A stretch of DNA of 7,910 bases from an uncultured Clostridia bacterium (GTDB lineage Bacteria > Bacillota > Clostridia > Oscillospirales > Ruminococcaceae). Both the position numbers and the translations under genes were made by a program. Shown here one piece after another: positions 6,324 through 7,910 of this stretch. Where the stretch lies: NCBI GenBank assembly GCA_937871145.1, contig CALMXN010000172.1, forward strand, positions 1 to 7,910, read 5' to 3'. The stretch's first letter is position 1. Every line of letters begins with the position of its first letter. Under the pieces are notes generated by a model. It worked only from the letters and a program-made list of their open reading frames with translations, did not search any database and was not told the origin of the DNA.

Positions 6324-7067
6324 TTACATTGAAAGTCCGCCACTTATTTCAATAGTCTGACCTGTGATATATGACGCATCATCAGAAACCAGGAATGATA
6401 CTGTTCCGGCAATTTCATCAACCTGACCAAATCTCTTCAAAGCAATCTGCGAGAAAATATTCTTCTTCTGCTCATCTGTGAGAACATCTGTCATTGGTGT
6501 CTGAATTAGTCCTGGAGCAATTGCATTTACTGTAATATTCCTTGAGCCAAGCTCCTTTGCGGAAGTCATTGTCATTCCGATAATAGCAGCTTTTGATGCT
6601 GAATAATTTATCTGACCTGGATTGCCATAAAGTCCCGCAACAGAAGAAACATTAACAATTCTTCCGCCCTTTTGCTTGAACATAACAGCTCCGGCATACT
6701 TTGTCATATTGAATACGCTCTTTTGATTAACAGCAATAACCATATCATACTGTTCCTCAGGCATACGAAGGAGCAAGCCGTCCTTTGTAATACCAGCATT
6801 GTTAATCAGCACGTCAATAGTAGAAAATCTTTCTTTTATTGCCTTAACCATTATATCACACTCATTGTGCTTTGAAACATCACAAGCGAAAATCTCAGCC
6901 TCAACGCCGAGTGCTCTGCATTCCTCTGCAACCTTTTCAGCGTTTGCTTTATCGTTATCACTTGGATAACAGTTAACTGCTATATTAAAACCGTCTTTTG
7001 CAAGTCTTTTTGCAATACAAGCACCGATACCCTGTGAAGCACCTGTGATAATAGCTGTTTTTGCCAT
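6324..7067 (-). CDS. fabG: 3-oxoacyl-[acyl-carrier-protein] reductase
   Basis: FabG is the NADPH-dependent reductase of 3-ketoacyl-ACP, the first reduction of each fatty-acid cycle. The 247-residue protein is a classical short-chain dehydrogenase. It has the cofactor loop TGASQGIG (8-15), NNAG (89-92) and the catalytic tetrad N114, S142, Y155 and K159 (YSASK, 155-159). The PGLIQTPM segment (positions just after NAIAP) and the C-terminal ITGQTIEISGGLSM are characteristic of FabG. Other short-chain dehydrogenases share most motifs, but the position directly before fabF makes the assignment secure. The ribosome binding site AAGGAA (7075-7080) is 7 nt before the ATG and weaker than those of the downstream genes. 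The gap to the upstream membrane-protein gene is only 40 nt and shows no convincing promoter or terminator. Confidence 0.96.
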   Translation of the reverse strand: MAKTAIITGASQGIGACIAKRLAKDGFNIAVNCYPSDNDKANAEKVAEECRALGVEAEIFACDVSKHNECDIMVKAIKERFSTIDVLINNAGITKDGLLLRMPEEQYDMVIAVNQKSVFNMTKYAGAVMFKQKGGRIVNVSSVAGLYGNPGQINYSASKAAIIGMTMTSAKELGSRNITVNAIAPGLIQTPMTDVLTDEQKKNIFSQIALKRFGQVDEIAGTVSFLVSDDASYITGQTIEISGGLSM

Positions 7068-7107
7068 TTAACCATTCCTTTCATCTGTGAATACAAAATC
7101 TGAATAT

Positions 7108-7416
7108 TTATCTTAAAACTATGTTGTTTTCTCTTCTGAATATTATAGGATATCCCGCGAATATCAATAATAAATATAAATAATTCCCCGATACAATCAC
7201 AAGCATACTAAGTGCTGTAATCAGAACCAAGTATTTTATTCCGCTCTGAACGATAGTCTTTCTAATTACTGCTATAAATTTTCTTGCTCCAAAAAACAGA
7301 ATCGGGAGCAAGTTATCAATATCAGCTATTTTTAAAGCGACAGCAATGAACAAAACAATCGGAAATATCTTATATGCAATTTTCAGTCCTATTATTATGC
7401 CAATTATCCATATCAT
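7108..7416 (-). CDS. Hypothetical small membrane protein upstream of fabG
   Basis: I do not recognise this 102-residue protein. It is mostly hydrophobic: one long segment at about 2-31 (rich in Ile), a shorter one near 36-50 (NLLPILFFGA), a basic amphipathic stretch (ARKFIAVIRKTIVQSGIK), and a final hydrophobic region at about 61-90 that probably forms one or two helices. The C-terminus is charged (FRRENNIVLR). An in-frame GTG at 7425 would add three residues, but the ribosome binding site AGGAAGTG overlaps it and is well spaced from the ATG at 7416, so ATG 7416 is chosen. It is co-directional with fabG (40 nt away) and with the truncated gene upstream (35 nt away). It could be part of the fatty-acid transcript, but nothing in its sequence points to lipid metabolism. 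Confidence 0.7.
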   Translation of the reverse strand: MIWIIGIIIGLKIAYKIFPIVLFIAVALKIADIDNLLPILFFGARKFIAVIRKTIVQSGIKYLVLITALSMLVIVSGNYLYLLLIFAGYPIIFRRENNIVLR

Positions 7417-7424
7417 TTTTGTCA

Positions 7425-7430
7425 CTTCCT
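7425..7430 (-). promoter_or_regulatory. Ribosome binding site that decides the start of the small membrane-protein gene
   Basis: AGGAAG, read on the minus strand, runs into the alternative GTG start (7423-7425). Its spacing to the ATG at 7416 is about 8-9 nt. This favours the ATG and a 102-residue product. Confidence 0.5.
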
Positions 7431-7451
7431 TGATTCAATTTTACATATATG

Positions 7452-7893
7452 CTATTTTTTTTTGTTCTTTTTTATTATATTAAGTTTTATATTATTAATT
7501 TTGCAGAATTCTTCTGCCGCAAGAAGCGCTTTTGGAGATGTTATCATGTCAATCTGCTCCTGAGATTTAAGTTCAATACTTAAAGTACTGATAATATAAG
7601 TTTTGTCCGTCACTGTAATAGATGCAATTTCATCGCAGTAAGCCTCGCCCTCTTTTCCACCATAGCCTTTAGTTTGTTTATATTTAATCTTATCGCTGAA
7701 AATATAAATTTCAGGAGTCTTAATGCAGAAAATCACAAGTAAGAATAATGTAATTCCTATAACACATGTGCCTGATGACTGTATCAATATTGTCATAGCC
7801 TTGTCAATCAAAAAAAGGATTCCCAGAAGTATTATATATATCTTTTCAAGCTTTTTCTTCTTGTATTTGATATCAAAAAGAACTTCATCCTTG
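7452..7893 (-). CDS. Hypothetical membrane protein with a possible PH-like domain, 5' end missing
   Basis: This is a partial gene: its true start lies beyond the contig end. The first complete native codon is AAG at 7892-7890. The visible 146 or so residues start with a basic stretch (KYKKKKLEK). Two closely spaced hydrophobic segments follow (IYIILLGILFLI and the GTCVIGITLFLLVIFCI region), then a soluble C-terminal part of about 85 residues that alternates short beta-like strands (EIYIFSDKIKYKQ, EIASITVTDKTYIIS, LSIELKS) and ends in a probable helix (SPKALLAAEEFCKINN). Two helices followed by such a beta-rich region recall bacterial PH-like/YcxB-type proteins; this is a shape resemblance only. 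The C-terminus is lysine-rich (KKNKKK) and encoded by a 9-nt A run next to the TAG stop, so a sequencing indel there could alter the last residues. No function is proposed. Confidence 0.7.
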
Positions 7894-7910
7894 AGATCGG
7901 AAGAGCACAC
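7894..7910. other. Residual Illumina TruSeq adapter at the contig end (non-genomic)
   Basis: The last 17 bases, AGATCGGAAGAGCACAC, equal the first 17 bases of the standard Illumina TruSeq read-1 adapter, and they stop exactly at the window edge. On the minus strand they translate as GTG-TGC-TCT-TCC-GAT-CT(C), giving the well-known artefact peptide (M/V)CSSDL at the start of the truncated gene. They should be trimmed and not treated as a start codon or coding sequence. Confidence 0.96.

Noticed and set aside
7430..7438. TTGATTCAA palindrome as a FabT-type operator upstream of the small membrane-protein gene
   Set aside because: The half-sites are separated by 1 nt rather than the 3 nt expected of the FabT consensus (TTTGA-nnn-TCAAA). 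Such a short palindrome is expected by chance in AT-rich DNA.

Overview
The window looks like the end of an assembled contig from a low-GC Gram-positive anaerobe, most likely a gut-type Clostridia (Oscillospiraceae/Ruminococcus-like). The reasons are AT-rich DNA, strong GGAGG-type ribosome binding sites before most genes, and a clustered Firmicutes-type fatty-acid synthesis (FAS II) operon in the order fabG-fabF-accB-fabZ-accC-accD-accA. The taxonomic call is inference; no marker gene or rRNA is present.

Left part (1-660, + strand): a small XRE-family DNA-binding protein is followed after 2 nt by a 146-residue protein with four membrane segments. They form a two-gene regulator/membrane-protein operon that converges on the fatty-acid operon. 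An intrinsic terminator (669-694), oriented for the minus strand, sits between the two operons.

Central part (708-7067, minus strand): eight genes run right to left. fabG, fabF, accB, fabZ, accC, accD and accA are tightly packed (4-nt overlap to about 40-nt gaps). acpP follows after a 69-nt gap that holds a candidate promoter. AccB, AccC, AccD and AccA together make acetyl-CoA carboxylase, which supplies malonyl-CoA. AcpP carries the growing chain, FabF condenses, FabG reduces the 3-keto group and FabZ dehydrates. Malonyl-CoA:ACP transacylase (FabD), the initiating synthase (FabH) and the enoyl reductase (FabK/FabI/FabL) are not in the window. All active-site motifs I checked are intact.

Right part (7108-7893, minus strand): two unrecognised membrane-protein genes lie directly upstream of fabG in the same direction. 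The second has lost its 5' end at the contig edge. The last 17 bases (7894-7910) are not genomic: they match the start of the Illumina TruSeq adapter, so the apparent N-terminus of that gene (MCSSDL) is an artefact.

I found no RNA gene, CRISPR array, insertion sequence or clearly novel system. This is mostly a conserved core-metabolism region. The points worth a second look are the adapter remnant, the unusual operon make-up (acpP last, no fabH/fabK/fabD next to fabG) and the small regulator/membrane-protein pair.
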